This document shows, piece after piece, positions 24,054 to 32,815 of a stretch of 44,713 nt of DNA; the first letter of the stretch is position 1; each line of letters begins with the position of its first letter. The translations under genes were made by a program, and so were the position numbers. The notes beneath the pieces were generated by a model. That model was not told the DNA's origin, ran no database searches, and worked only from the letters and a program-made list of their open reading frames with translations. Location of the stretch: the NCBI RefSeq assembly GCF_000961885.1, contig NZ_JZKH01000068.1:1-44713 (forward strand), in the 5' to 3' direction. Origin of the DNA: Streptomyces rubellomurinus. Lineage in GTDB: Bacteria; Actinomycetota; Actinomycetes; Streptomycetales; Streptomycetaceae.

Positions 24054-24361
24054 CTGGGTCTACCGTCCCCTCACGGTCGGGCTGCTGGTCGGCCGCCGGT
24101 GCCGACCGCCGGACCCAAGCTTCCCGAACGACGGGTGCCGGACGCCATGGGGGTGATACATCTGTGCGAGCGGGGGTTATCCCTACCCCCTCCCGCCTCG
24201 CGCGTCACGCCCCGGTGTCCACCGGACGTCTTGCAGGGCGAGCAGGGTTCGGGCGGAGCTCAGGCGTCCCTCTAGACTCACGCATTGGTTGGGACCGTGT
24301 AAGCGATCGTCGCGGAACCGCCCCGAGGGGGCGGGCCGCGGCCGAGGTGGAGGGCGAAGGC
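24054..24361. other. Divergent gap between sensor kinase and nuoA
   Basis: The gap must contain the promoter of the ten-gene nuo operon and that of the kinase. Visible signals are an inverted repeat at 24172-24190, a TAGACT hexamer at about 24273, and TGTAAG at about 24297. I could not find a convincing TTGAC-type -35 or a Rex-type TGTGAA...TTCACA redox operator. No coding frame is supported. Confidence 0.5.
24172..24190. promoter_or_regulatory. Inverted repeat upstream of the sensor kinase
   Basis: GGGGGT and ACCCCC flank a 7-base centre (TATCCCT), about 120 bp before the kinase start. I recall that G/C-run dyads of this kind with TA at the inner edge are associated with autoregulated LuxR-type two-component systems in Streptomyces, so this may mark the partner regulator's binding site. 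It lies about 170 bp before nuoA and could affect that operon too. Confidence 0.35.
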
Positions 24362-24778
24362 ATGGAGGGGCAGCACGCGGCTGCCGTCGCGGCCGACCCG
24401 GCGGTCGGCAGCGGCTACTTCGACGCGTACGCCGCGACGGGCCTGCTGGCCGTCGTCGGGGTGCTCTTCGTCGCCGTGGCGTTCACCGCCAACCGACTGC
24501 TGCGACCGGTCGTGTACTCGCCGGAGAAACTCCTCACCTACGAGTGCGGCGTGGACCCGGTGGGGGAGGACTGGGCGCACACCCAGATTCGTTACTACGT
24601 ATATGCCTTCCTGTACGTGATCTTCGCGGTGGACGCGATCTACCTGTTCCCCTGGGCGACCGTGTTCGCGGCCGCCGGGTACGGCGCCGGAACGCTGATC
24701 GAGATGTTCCTCTTCATCGGCTTCCTCGCGGTCGGCCTGCTCTACGCCTGGAAGAAGGGCGTTCTGGAATGGACGTGA
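24362..24778 (+). CDS. nuoA: NADH-quinone oxidoreductase subunit A
   Basis: A 138-residue membrane subunit of complex I with three helices. The loop after helix 1 carries YECGVDP, the conserved Cys loop that lines the quinone tunnel with NuoD and NuoH, followed by [22 protein letters not shown], a near-invariant NuoA segment. The N-terminal 20 residues are an unconserved Ala/His extension. The ATG at 24362 has GGAGGGCGAAGG directly upstream. It opens a ten-gene operon in which nuoD, E, F and G are missing. The stop overlaps the nuoB start by 10 bp. Confidence 0.95.
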   Translation: MEGQHAAAVAADPAVGSGYFDAYAATGLLAVVGVLFVAVAFTANRLLRPVVYSPEKLLTYECGVDPVGEDWAHTQIRYYVYAFLYVIFAVDAIYLFPWATVFAAAGYGAGTLIEMFLFIGFLAVGLLYAWKKGVLEWT

Positions 24779-25413
24779 CGCACAACCACTCGCACGGAGC
24801 CCAGGGCGGCCCCGTCCCGCTCGGCCTGCCGGACCCCTCGCACCCCGGCCCCGGCGCCGTCGAGCGGCGCCGGATCGGCCCGCTCGCCCGGCTCGCGCCC
24901 GACCCGGTCAAGGTCGTCCTGAACTGGGGCCGCCGCTACAGCCTCTGGTGCTTCAACTTCGGCCTGGCCTGCTGCGCGATCGAGTTCATCGCGTCGTCCA
25001 TGGCCAAGCACGACTTCATCCGGATGGGTGTCATCCCGTTCGCGCCCGGCCCCCGGCAGGCCGACCTGATGATCGTCTCGGGGACCGTCACCGACAAGAT
25101 GGCGCCCGCCGTCAAGCGCCTCTACGAGCAGATGCCCGAGCCGAAGTACGTCATCTCCTTCGGCGCCTGCTCCAACTCCGGCGGCCCGTACTGGGACTCG
25201 TACTCGGTCACCAAGGGCGTCGACCAGATCATCCCGGTCGACGTCTACGTGCCCGGCTGCCCGCCCCGGCCGGAGGCGCTGCTCCAGGGCATCCTCAAGC
25301 TGCAGGAGAAGATCGCCGCCGAGTCCCTGCCCGGCCGCTACACCGCTCCCGCGGCGGCGCTGCGCCGCCCGCCGGTGACCGGGCCCGCGTCGACCGAGGG
25401 AGTGGTCTCGTGA
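24769..25413 (+). CDS. nuoB: NADH-quinone oxidoreductase subunit B
   Basis: A 214-residue connecting-arm subunit that carries iron-sulfur cluster N2, the last electron carrier before quinone. The four Cys ligands are present: the adjacent pair in GLACCAIEF, one in FGACSNSGG and one in VPGCPPRPE. The family block [24 protein letters not shown] is intact. The N-terminus is a His-rich extension (THNHSHGA) and the C-terminal 25 residues are Ala/Pro-rich and unconserved. NuoB normally packs against NuoD, for which no gene lies in this operon. It overlaps nuoA by 10 bp and nuoC by 4 bp. Confidence 0.96.
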   Translation: MDVTHNHSHGAQGGPVPLGLPDPSHPGPGAVERRRIGPLARLAPDPVKVVLNWGRRYSLWCFNFGLACCAIEFIASSMAKHDFIRMGVIPFAPGPRQADLMIVSGTVTDKMAPAVKRLYEQMPEPKYVISFGACSNSGGPYWDSYSVTKGVDQIIPVDVYVPGCPPRPEALLQGILKLQEKIAAESLPGRYTAPAAALRRPPVTGPASTEGVVS

Positions 25414-26507
25414 CGTCCGCCGAGCAGTACGCGGCGTCGGTCGGGGAGTGGGCGACCGGCGCCGAGGCGTACGGGCTGATCACCGTCGACGTGCCGGCCG
25501 AGCGCTGGACCGAGGCGCTGACCAACGCCCGCGACGTGCTGGGCCTGGCCTTCTTCGACTGGCTGAGCGCCGTCGACGAGCTCGCCGAGGGCTTCGCCGT
25601 CGTCGCCCACCTGGCCGCCGCCGAGGCGCCCGGCGTGCGGCACCTCGCGCTGCGCACCCGGGTGCCGCGCGACGCGGCCGCGCTGCCGACCGCCGTCCCC
25701 GTCTACCCGGGCGCGGCCTGGCACGAGCGCGAGACGCACGAGATGTTCGGCATCGACTTCCCCGGGCACCCCTACCTGGCCACCCTGCTGCTGCCGGACG
25801 GCTTCGAGGGGCACCCGCTGCGCAAGGAGTTCGTGCTCGCGGCCCGGGTCGCCAAGGACTGGCCGGGCGCCAAGGAGCCCGGCGAGTCGGACCACGGCGG
25901 CGGGCCGGCCCGGCGCAAGATGCAGCCGGCCGGTGTGCCGGACCCGAACGAGTGGGGGCCCCTCAAGGGCACCCTGCCGCCGGTCGCCGAGCGGCCCGCG
26001 CGCGGTGCGCGGGCGGCGGGCGCGGCCGGGCGGACGCCCCGGGCGGGCGCGGCGGGTGCCGCTGCTGCTGCCGGGGCCGCCGGGGCCGCCGAGGGCGGGC
26101 CCGCGGTGCGGGCCGACCGGCCGCGGCGCACGCGGTCGGTGTCGGAGGGGTCGGCGAGCCAGACGGCCGAGACCCCGGCCGCCGCCGAGGCCCCGGTGGT
26201 CGCGGAGACGCCGGCCGTCGCCGAGGGGACGCCCGCCGAGGGTGCGCCCGCGGTGCGGGCGGACCGGCCGCGGCGTACGCGGTCGGTGTCGGAGGGGTCG
26301 GTCAGCCAGGCCTCCGCCGCGGCCGAGCGGCCCGAGCGGCCGGCGCCCGCGCGGACCCGGTCCTCCGACGCGCCCTGGCACAACCCGGTGCCGGCGCACG
26401 ACGAGGAGTCGGCGGGCGGCGAGGCGGCGGAGCAGAAGCCGGCCGTGGAGGAGCAGTCGGGTGACACCCCGGCCGCCCCGGCCGACCAGGACGGAGACGG
26501 CGCGTGA
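25410..26507 (+). CDS. nuoC: NADH-quinone oxidoreductase subunit C with a long disordered tail
   Basis: A 365-residue protein in which only about the first 175 residues match NuoC, the 30-kDa hydrophilic subunit; the diagnostic motif [17 protein letters not shown] lies near residue 110, followed by GHPLRKEF. The remaining 190 residues are Ala/Pro/Glu/Arg-rich, low-complexity and predicted disordered, with a 21-residue duplicated block (residues 231-251 and 280-300) containing [12 protein letters not shown]. Normal NuoC has about 160-230 residues. It is not a NuoC-NuoD fusion, since no NuoD motifs are visible. The GTG start overlaps the nuoB stop and its own stop overlaps the nuoH GTG. Confidence 0.92.
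   Translation: MTSAEQYAASVGEWATGAEAYGLITVDVPAERWTEALTNARDVLGLAFFDWLSAVDELAEGFAVVAHLAAAEAPGVRHLALRTRVPRDAAALPTAVPVYPGAAWHERETHEMFGIDFPGHPYLATLLLPDGFEGHPLRKEFVLAARVAKDWPGAKEPGESDHGGGPARRKMQPAGVPDPNEWGPLKGTLPPVAERPARGARAAGAAGRTPRAGAAGAAAAAGAAGAAEGGPAVRADRPRRTRSVSEGSASQTAETPAAAEAPVVAETPAVAEGTPAEGAPAVRADRPRRTRSVSEGSVSQASAAAERPERPAPARTRSSDAPWHNPVPAHDEESAGGEAAEQKPAVEEQSGDTPAAPADQDGDGA
26100..26162 (+). repeat. Direct repeat copy 1 inside the nuoC tail
   Basis: A 63-bp unit that recurs at 26247-26309, 147 bp downstream and in frame. I count 59 of 63 identical bases. It encodes [20 protein letters not shown] followed by Q. Confidence 0.9.
26247..26309 (+). repeat. Direct repeat copy 2 inside the nuoC tail
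   Basis: Second copy of the 63-bp in-frame unit, encoding [20 protein letters not shown] followed by Q. The high nucleotide identity, including at third positions, suggests a recent duplication or ongoing gene conversion. High GC bias alone would reduce third-position divergence, so age is uncertain. Confidence 0.9.
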
Positions 26508-27463
26508 ACCTGCTCGACACGGTGCTGCGCTGCGTCGCCACCCTCGTCGTCTTCCTGGTCCTCCCGCTGGTCATCGGCCAGACCGAGCACAAGGTGATGG
26601 CGCACATGCAGGGCCGGCTCGGCCCGATGTACGCGGGCGGCTTCCACGGCTGGGCGCAGCTCGTCGCGGACGGCGTGAAGTTCGCCCAGAAGGAGGACAT
26701 CGTCCCGGCCGGGGCGGACCGCCGGGTCTTCCAGCTGGCGCCCGCCGTCTCGCTGCTGCCGTACCTGTTCGTGCTGCTGGCGATCCCGGTCGGCCCGGAC
26801 GGCTTCGTCGGGCAGGCGATCGACGCCGGGCTGTTCTTCGTGCTGGCCGTGATGGGCGTGGCCGTGATCGGCAAGCTGATGGCCGGCTGGGCCTCGGCGA
26901 ACAAGTTCTCGCTGCTCGGCGGCCTGCGGACGGCCGCGCAGCTGATGTCGTACGAACTGCCGATGGTGCTCGCGGCGGCCTCGGTCGCGATGGCCGCCGG
27001 CACGCTCTCGCTGCCGGGGATCCTGGACGCCTGGCAGTGGTACTGGCTGCCCTGGCAGATCATCGGCGGGTTCGTGTTCTTCACGGCCGGCCTGGCCGAG
27101 CTGCAGCGCCCGCCGTTCGACATGCCGATCGCCGACTCGGAGATCATCTTCGGCGCGTACACCGAGTACACCGGGCTGCGCTTCGCGTTCTTCCTGCTGT
27201 CCGAGTACGCCGGCATCCTCGTGGTGTCGGCGCTGACCGCCGTGCTCTTCCTCGGCGGCTGGCACGGACCGATGGCGGACCAGCTCGGCTGGCTGTGGAT
27301 GCTCCTCAAGACCTTCGCGCTGGCCTTCGTGGTGATCTGGCTGCGGGTGACCTACCCCCGGCTGCGCGAGGACCAGCTGATGCGCTTCGCGTGGGTCGCG
27401 CTCGTCCCGCTCGCCCTCGGCCAGCTGGCCCTGACCGGCATCATCAAGGTGGCGATCGCATGA
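26504..27463 (+). CDS. nuoH: NADH-quinone oxidoreductase subunit H
   Basis: A 319-residue, eight-helix membrane subunit that joins the quinone site to the proton-pumping arm. Signature regions are [35 protein letters not shown] (the loop near the quinone tunnel), SYELPMVLA and [14 protein letters not shown] with its conserved acidic residues. The length is slightly shorter than the roughly 325-460 residues of other bacterial NuoH, mainly at the termini. The GTG start overlaps the nuoC stop and the stop overlaps the nuoI ATG, both by 4 bp. NuoH normally contacts NuoD and NuoB, so a NuoD from another locus would be needed for a complete quinone site. Confidence 0.95.
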   Translation: MNLLDTVLRCVATLVVFLVLPLVIGQTEHKVMAHMQGRLGPMYAGGFHGWAQLVADGVKFAQKEDIVPAGADRRVFQLAPAVSLLPYLFVLLAIPVGPDGFVGQAIDAGLFFVLAVMGVAVIGKLMAGWASANKFSLLGGLRTAAQLMSYELPMVLAAASVAMAAGTLSLPGILDAWQWYWLPWQIIGGFVFFTAGLAELQRPPFDMPIADSEIIFGAYTEYTGLRFAFFLLSEYAGILVVSALTAVLFLGGWHGPMADQLGWLWMLLKTFALAFVVIWLRVTYPRLREDQLMRFAWVALVPLALGQLALTGIIKVAIA

Positions 27464-28047
27464 GTTTTCCCGGTGTCGGCCTGGCGAAGGGCCTGGCCGT
27501 GACGCTGCGGACGATGACGAAGAAGAGCGTCACCGCGCAGTACCCCGACGCGCAGCCGGTGCTGCCGCCGCGCTCGCGCGGCGTCATCGCGCTGCTGGAG
27601 GAGAACTGCACGGTCTGCATGCTGTGCGCGCGCGAGTGCCCGGACTGGTGCATCTACATCGACTCCCACAAGGAGACGCTGCCCGCCGCCGAGCCGAACG
27701 CCCGGGCCCGCACCCGCAACGTGCTGGACCGCTTCGCCATCGACTTCTCGCTCTGCATGTACTGCGGGATCTGCATCGAGGTGTGCCCGTTCGACGCGCT
27801 GTTCTGGTCGCCCGAGTTCGAGTACGCGGAGACCGACATCCTCGAACTGACCCACGAGCGGGACAAGCTCCGCGAGTGGATGTGGACGGTGCCGGCGCCG
27901 CCGGCGCTGGACCCGGCGGCCGAGGAGCCCAAGGAGATCGCCACCGCGCGCAAGGCGGCGGACAAGCTGGCGGCCGCTGCCGCTGCCGCTGCCGCCGCGG
28001 AACCGCAGGAGAAGACCGTTTCGCATGAGGAGGGGGGCGACGCATGA
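27460..28047 (+). CDS. nuoI: NADH-quinone oxidoreductase subunit I
   Basis: A 195-residue ferredoxin-type subunit with two [4Fe-4S] motifs, [12 protein letters not shown] (about residue 50) and [12 protein letters not shown] (about residue 97), binding clusters N6a and N6b. The second motif is followed by [14 protein letters not shown], typical of NuoI. The C-terminal 50 residues form an Ala-rich, charged helix-like tail, with a run of ten alanines encoded partly by GCCGCT repeats. Electrons would normally reach NuoI from NuoG, which is not encoded here, so the donor for this assembly is unknown. It is coupled to its neighbours by 4-bp overlaps on both sides. Confidence 0.95.
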   Translation: MSFPGVGLAKGLAVTLRTMTKKSVTAQYPDAQPVLPPRSRGVIALLEENCTVCMLCARECPDWCIYIDSHKETLPAAEPNARARTRNVLDRFAIDFSLCMYCGICIEVCPFDALFWSPEFEYAETDILELTHERDKLREWMWTVPAPPALDPAAEEPKEIATARKAADKLAAAAAAAAAAEPQEKTVSHEEGGDA

Positions 28048-28733
28048 CCGCAGCTGCCACGCTTCTCGCGGCGACCGGCTCGCTGGAGCCGGCCGCCCGT
28101 TCGTTCCTCTCCCCGACCGGGCAGGAGATCGTCTTCCTGCTGGTCGGCGTCGCCGTGCTCGGCTCGGCCGTGGTCGCCGTCACCACCAGGCAGCTGGTGC
28201 ACGCCGCGCTGTGGCTGGTCGTCGCGCTCGGCGGGCTGGCGGTGGAGTTCCTGCTGCTGACGGCCGAGTTCATCGCCTGGGTGCAGGTGTTGATCTACCT
28301 CGGCTCGGTGGTCGTGCTGGTGCTGTTCGGGCTGATGCTCACCAAGGCGCCGATCGGGCGCTCACCGGACGCCGACTCCAAGAACCGCTGGGTGGCCCTG
28401 GTGGTCGCGCTGGCCTCGGCCGGGACGCTGGTGACGCTGGTCGTCGACGCCTTCCGGACGGCCTGGATCGACCTCGGCGCCGGCGGCGGCTCGGCCTCCG
28501 TCACCGGGGCCAGCCTGTTCCGGCACTGGGTGCTGCCCTTCGAGGCGCTGTCCGTGCTGCTGCTGGCCGCGCTGGTCGGCGCGATCGTGCTGTCGCGCGG
28601 GGCCGCGCGGCGGGTGCCGCCGCCCCGGGCGGGCAAGCTGCGCGCCGGACGGCCGGTCGGCTCCAACGGGACCGTCGCCGCGACCACGCCGAAGCCGACC
28701 GCACCCGCTGCTCCCGGCTCGGAGGAGAGCTGA
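28044..28733 (+). CDS. nuoJ: NADH-quinone oxidoreductase subunit J
   Basis: A 229-residue membrane subunit with five predicted helices. The third helix region, [26 protein letters not shown], contains the pi-bulge Tyr and Gly residues that rotate during complex I turnover. The last helix, [22 protein letters not shown], is well conserved. The final 45 residues are hydrophilic, basic and Pro/Ala-rich, an extension beyond the usual 165-185 residues. The start overlaps the nuoI stop by 4 bp, and the stop shares one base with the nuoK ATG. Confidence 0.94.
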   Translation: MTAAATLLAATGSLEPAARSFLSPTGQEIVFLLVGVAVLGSAVVAVTTRQLVHAALWLVVALGGLAVEFLLLTAEFIAWVQVLIYLGSVVVLVLFGLMLTKAPIGRSPDADSKNRWVALVVALASAGTLVTLVVDAFRTAWIDLGAGGGSASVTGASLFRHWVLPFEALSVLLLAALVGAIVLSRGAARRVPPPRAGKLRAGRPVGSNGTVAATTPKPTAPAAPGSEES

Positions 28734-29107
28734 TGCACCTCGCCTACCCCGCCGTCCTCGCCGCGCTGCTGTTCAGCGTCGGCGTGTACGGCGTGCTCGC
28801 CCGGCGCAACGCCGTCCTGGTGCTGATGTCCGTCGAGCTGATGCTCAACGCCGTCAACCTCAACCTGGTCGCCTTCGACGCCTGGCTGCGCGACTCGCTG
28901 CACGCCGGGCAGGCGCTCACCCTGTTCACCATCACCGTCGCCGCCGCCGAGATCGGGCTGGGCCTCGCCATCGTCCTGCTGCTGTTCCGGGCCCGGGGCA
29001 CCGCGGACATCGACCGGGCCACCGCGCTCGGCGACCCGGCCGAGACGCTCGCGCCCGAGGAGGCGCCGGCCGGCGCCGAGGCGCTGAAGGGCGGGGCCGC
29101 CGCATGA
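28733..29107 (+). CDS. nuoK: NADH-quinone oxidoreductase subunit K
   Basis: A 124-residue, three-helix subunit of the proton channel region (MrpC-like). The two conserved glutamates are present: one in [19 protein letters not shown] (helix 2) and one in [19 protein letters not shown] (helix 3). Typical NuoK has 99-105 residues; the extra 25 at the C-terminus are Ala/Glu-rich and hydrophilic. The ATG begins on the last base of the nuoJ stop, and the stop overlaps nuoL by 4 bp. Confidence 0.95.
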   Translation: MHLAYPAVLAALLFSVGVYGVLARRNAVLVLMSVELMLNAVNLNLVAFDAWLRDSLHAGQALTLFTITVAAAEIGLGLAIVLLLFRARGTADIDRATALGDPAETLAPEEAPAGAEALKGGAAA

Positions 29108-31188
29108 ACCTCGCCCTGCCCGCCCTCGTCCCCGCGCTGCCCGTGCTCGGCGCCGCCGCGACCCTGGCCGCCGGCAAGAAGGCGCCCGGGCTGGCCCGGC
29201 CGCTGGCCATCGTGCCGGTCGCCGCGTCGGCCGTGCTCGCCCTGGTCGTCGCCCTCCAGCTCGGCACCGGCCAGGCGCTCGACGCCGCCACCCGGCTCAC
29301 CCCGACCGGCGGCCCGGACATCTCGCTCGCCGTCCACCTGGACGGCTTCAGCTCGCTGATCTCGGTGCTGGTCGGCGTGGTCGCCACCTGCGTCCAGGTC
29401 TACTCGACCGCGTACCTGGCGAAGGACCCGCGCTACCCCTCGTACGCGGCGCTGGTCTCGCTGTTCACCGCGGCGATGTTCCTGGTCGTCTACTCGGGCG
29501 ACCTGATCGTGCTGCTGGTCGGCTGGGAGGTCATGGGCGTCTGCTCGTACTTCCTGATCGGCCACCACTGGGAGACCGAGGACGCCCGCTCCGCCTCGCT
29601 GAAGGCCTTCCTGGTCACCAAGCTCGGCGACGTGCCGTTCCTGTTCGGGATCTTCCTGCTCGGCGCGGACGCCGGCAGCTTCCGGATCACCGAGGTGCTG
29701 GCCGCCGCGAGCGAGGGGCGGCTCGGCCACCCGACGCTCACCGCGCTGCTGCTGCTCGCCGGCGTGGCCGGCAAGAGCGCGCAGTTCCCGCTGCACACCT
29801 GGCTCCCGGACGCGATGGCCGGCCCGACGCCGGTCTCCGCGCTGATCCACGCCGCCACCATGGTCGCGGCCGGCATCTACCTCGTCGCCCGGCTGCTGCC
29901 GGTGTTCCTGCAGTCGGGCGCGGCGCTGGTCGTGCTCGCCGTGATGGCCGCCGTGACGATGATCGGCTCGGCGCTGTGCGCGCTCGCCCAGGACGACCTC
30001 AAGCGGGTGCTCGCCTACTCGACCGTCGGCCAGCTCGGCTACATGGCCGGCGCGCTGGCCAGCGGCGACCGCGAGGCCTCCGTCTTCCACCTGGTCAGCC
30101 ACGGCGCGTTCAAGGCGCTGCTGTTCCTGGCCGCCGGTGTGGTCATCCACGCCGCGCACACCAACTCGCTCTCCGCGATGTCCCGCATCCCCGGGCTGCG
30201 CAAGCGGGTGCCGCACGCCTACCTGGCGATGGGCATCGGCCTGGTCGCCCTGGCCGGGCTGCCGCTGCCGGCGCCGTTCTCCGGCTTCTTCAGCAAGGAG
30301 GCGGTGCTGACCGCCGCCGAGCACGCCGCCAAGGGCGAGGCGCTGACCAACGGGGTCGGCCCGGCCTCGGCGGTGCCGCAGGCCGCCGGGTGGATCGTGC
30401 TGATCGCGGCGGCGCTCACCGCGCTGCTCACCGCCGCGTACGCGACCAGGCTGTTCCTGGTCGCGTTCCACAGCCCGGCCGGTGCCGCGGCCGTGGCGCC
30501 GGCGGTGCTGCCCGCCACCGACCCGGCCACCGTGGCGGCCGACCACGAGGCCGACGCGCCGTACTCGCCGGAGCTGGACGAGGCCGACCCGGCCACCGCC
30601 GAGCCGCGCGCGATGCGCTGGCCGCTCTGGGTGCTGGCCGTGCCGACCATGGGCCTCGGCGTCGCCGGACTGTTCCAGAACGGGCTGCCCGCGCTGCTGG
30701 ACGGCGGCTCGCTGCGCCCGACCGGGGTCACCGCGGTGACCGGCTCGGGCCTCGCCGTGGTCGGCGTGCTCGCGGCGTACGGCGCCTGGCGCTCGGCCAC
30801 CGCGCGGCTGGCCACCGGCGCTGCGAGCCGGGCCGCCGGGCTGCCGGCCGCCGCGGGCCGGGTGCCCGAGCAGGCCGGGGCGCCGGCCGCCGAGGTCCTC
30901 GTCGCCGATCCCGGGCGCACCCTGCTGGGCCCGCTGTTCGGCCCGGCCCGGCACGGCTTCGGCGTCGACCGGCTGTACCACGCGGTGTTCGTCCGCCCGG
31001 TCGTCGCGGCCGCCCGACTCGTCCGCTTCCTCGACCGCGAGGTCGTCGAGGGCTACGTGCAGGGCAGCGGGATCGGCGCCAACCTGCTCGGCCGGGCCGT
31101 CCGGCTGGCGCAGACCGGCAACGCGCAGACCTACCTGAGCGCCCTGCTCGCCGGCGTCGTCCTGCTGGCCGTCCTGGTGGCGGTGTAG
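29104..31188 (+). CDS. nuoL: NADH-quinone oxidoreductase subunit L
   Basis: A 694-residue, Mrp-antiporter-like subunit at the distal end of the membrane arm. The channel motif [20 protein letters not shown] holds the key Lys and His, preceded by [18 protein letters not shown] with its essential Glu. A second Lys lies in [14 protein letters not shown]. The sequence continues through a hydrophilic Asp/Ala-rich loop (about 480-500) and ends with a hydrophobic anchoring helix after the probable lateral amphipathic helix. All residues expected for proton pumping appear intact. nuoM follows after 68 bases with its own TAGGAG ribosome site, the only sizeable gap in the operon. Confidence 0.95.
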   Translation: MNLALPALVPALPVLGAAATLAAGKKAPGLARPLAIVPVAASAVLALVVALQLGTGQALDAATRLTPTGGPDISLAVHLDGFSSLISVLVGVVATCVQVYSTAYLAKDPRYPSYAALVSLFTAAMFLVVYSGDLIVLLVGWEVMGVCSYFLIGHHWETEDARSASLKAFLVTKLGDVPFLFGIFLLGADAGSFRITEVLAAASEGRLGHPTLTALLLLAGVAGKSAQFPLHTWLPDAMAGPTPVSALIHAATMVAAGIYLVARLLPVFLQSGAALVVLAVMAAVTMIGSALCALAQDDLKRVLAYSTVGQLGYMAGALASGDREASVFHLVSHGAFKALLFLAAGVVIHAAHTNSLSAMSRIPGLRKRVPHAYLAMGIGLVALAGLPLPAPFSGFFSKEAVLTAAEHAAKGEALTNGVGPASAVPQAAGWIVLIAAALTALLTAAYATRLFLVAFHSPAGAAAVAPAVLPATDPATVAADHEADAPYSPELDEADPATAEPRAMRWPLWVLAVPTMGLGVAGLFQNGLPALLDGGSLRPTGVTAVTGSGLAVVGVLAAYGAWRSATARLATGAASRAAGLPAAAGRVPEQAGAPAAEVLVADPGRTLLGPLFGPARHGFGVDRLYHAVFVRPVVAAARLVRFLDREVVEGYVQGSGIGANLLGRAVRLAQTGNAQTYLSALLAGVVLLAVLVAV

Positions 31189-31256
31189 CCGATGCCGTAC
31201 CCCCTTCCGCCGGGCCCGAGCCCGACCCCGATCGCCGTCGTACCTAGGAGCCCCCG

Positions 31257-32813
31257 ATGAACGCGGTCCTCATCGCCCTCCTGGGGGTGCCGCTGCTCGG
31301 CGCCGCGCTCACCCTGGCGCCGGTGTTCGGGCCGGACCGGGCCGCCGCCGACCGGCGGGCGCTGCGGCTGAACACCGTCGTCACCGGCGCGGTGCTCCTG
31401 CTCGCCGTCGCCCTCGCGGCCGGCTTCGACCACGACGCGCCCGCCCGGATGCAGGCCACCACCGACGTGTCCTGGATCCCGGCCCTGCACGTGCGCCTCC
31501 ACCTCGGCGTGGACGGCGTCTCGCTGCCGCTGATCGTGCTGACCGCACTGCTCACCTTCCTCTGCGCGCTGTACTCGGAGAAGCGGCTGCCGGCCGGGGA
31601 CGACGTGCCCTCGGCCCAGGCCTTCGTCGGGTTGTTCCTCCTCCTAGAGGTCGGCATGCTGGCCACCTTCGCGGTGCTGGACCTCCTGCTCTTCTTCCTG
31701 TCCTTCGAGATCGTGCTGATCCCGATGTACTTCCTGATCGCCCGCTGGGGGAGCGGCGCGAAGGCGCCCGCCGCCAACCGCTTCATCCTGTACACGCTGC
31801 TCGGCTCGGCCGTGATGCTGCTCGGCTTCCTGCTGATCGGCAGCAAGGCCGGCACCTTCGACATGCAGGCCCTGGCCGCCGCGCACGGCAGCGGCCTGAG
31901 CCACACCACCCAGGTGATCGCCGCGCTGGCGATCCTGGTCGGGCTCGCCGTCAAGGCCCCCGCCTGGCCGCTGCACAGCTGGCTCCCCGACGCGCACACC
32001 GCCGCCCCGACCGTGGGCTCGGTGCTGCTCGCCGGCGTGCTGCTGAAGATGGGCACCTACGGACTGGTCCGCGTCCTCCTCCCGATCGTGCCGGACGGCA
32101 CCGCCACCTTCGCTCCCTACCTGGGCGCCTTCGCGGCGGTCGGCATCGTCTACGGTTCGCTGGCCTGCCTGGCGCTCGCGCGCCCCGGGGCCAAGGGCGA
32201 CCTCAAGCGCCTGATCGCCTACTCCTCGGTCGGCCACATGGGCTTCGTGCTGCTGGGCATCGCCTCCCTCACTCCGGTGGGCGTCAACGGCGCGCTGTTC
32301 GCCAACATCGCCCACGGTCTGATCACCGGTCTGCTGTTCTTCGTCGTCGGCGCGCTCAAGGACCGCTACGGCACGGCCGACCTCGACACGCTGTCCGGCG
32401 CCACCGGCGCCGCGCTGTACGGCCGCGCCCCGCGGATCGGCGTGCTGCTCGCCTTCGCCGCCGTGGCCAGCCTCGGCCTGCCCGGCCTGGCCGGCTTCTG
32501 GGGCGAGCTGCTCGCCATGCTCGGCGCGTTCGACCCCGCCGCGGGCCTGTCGCGCCCGGCCTTCGTCACCTACATGGCGCTGGCCGGTCTCGGCACCCTC
32601 CTCACCGCCGCCTACCTGCTGATCGTGGTCAAGCGCGTCTGCATGGGCGACCCCGAGCAGCCCGCACCGGTGCGCGAACTCGCCGACCTGCGCCCGTACG
32701 AGGCCGTCAGCTGGACGCCGCTGGCCGCCCTCACCCTGCTCGCCGGCCTCTGGCCCGCGCTCCTGCTCGGCCTCTCCGACCCCGCCGTCAAGCACCTCCT
32801 CGGGGGTGGCTGA
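31257..32813 (+). CDS. nuoM: NADH-quinone oxidoreductase subunit M
   Basis: A 518-residue, 14-helix antiporter-like subunit. Conserved features are the helix-5 Glu in FFLSFEIVLIPMYFLI, the channel block VKAPAWPLHSWLPDAHTAAP, and SVGHMGFVLLGI in the second half. The length is usual for NuoM. TAGGAG lies seven bases upstream of the ATG. It ends two bases before the nuoN GTG, so the two are translated as a pair. No missing catalytic residue was seen. Confidence 0.95.
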   Translation: MNAVLIALLGVPLLGAALTLAPVFGPDRAAADRRALRLNTVVTGAVLLLAVALAAGFDHDAPARMQATTDVSWIPALHVRLHLGVDGVSLPLIVLTALLTFLCALYSEKRLPAGDDVPSAQAFVGLFLLLEVGMLATFAVLDLLLFFLSFEIVLIPMYFLIARWGSGAKAPAANRFILYTLLGSAVMLLGFLLIGSKAGTFDMQALAAAHGSGLSHTTQVIAALAILVGLAVKAPAWPLHSWLPDAHTAAPTVGSVLLAGVLLKMGTYGLVRVLLPIVPDGTATFAPYLGAFAAVGIVYGSLACLALARPGAKGDLKRLIAYSSVGHMGFVLLGIASLTPVGVNGALFANIAHGLITGLLFFVVGALKDRYGTADLDTLSGATGAALYGRAPRIGVLLAFAAVASLGLPGLAGFWGELLAMLGAFDPAAGLSRPAFVTYMALAGLGTLLTAAYLLIVVKRVCMGDPEQPAPVRELADLRPYEAVSWTPLAALTLLAGLWPALLLGLSDPAVKHLLGGG

Positions 32814-32815
32814 CC

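Noticed and set aside
24054..24361. A Rex redox operator for the nuo operon
   Set aside because: I looked for TGTGAA-N-TTCACA type sites and found none in the gap.
25410..26507. A NuoC-NuoD fusion
   Set aside because: The C-terminal half of NuoC has none of the NuoD motifs (no HP-x-x-HG or QPMHPG-like segments) and is low-complexity.
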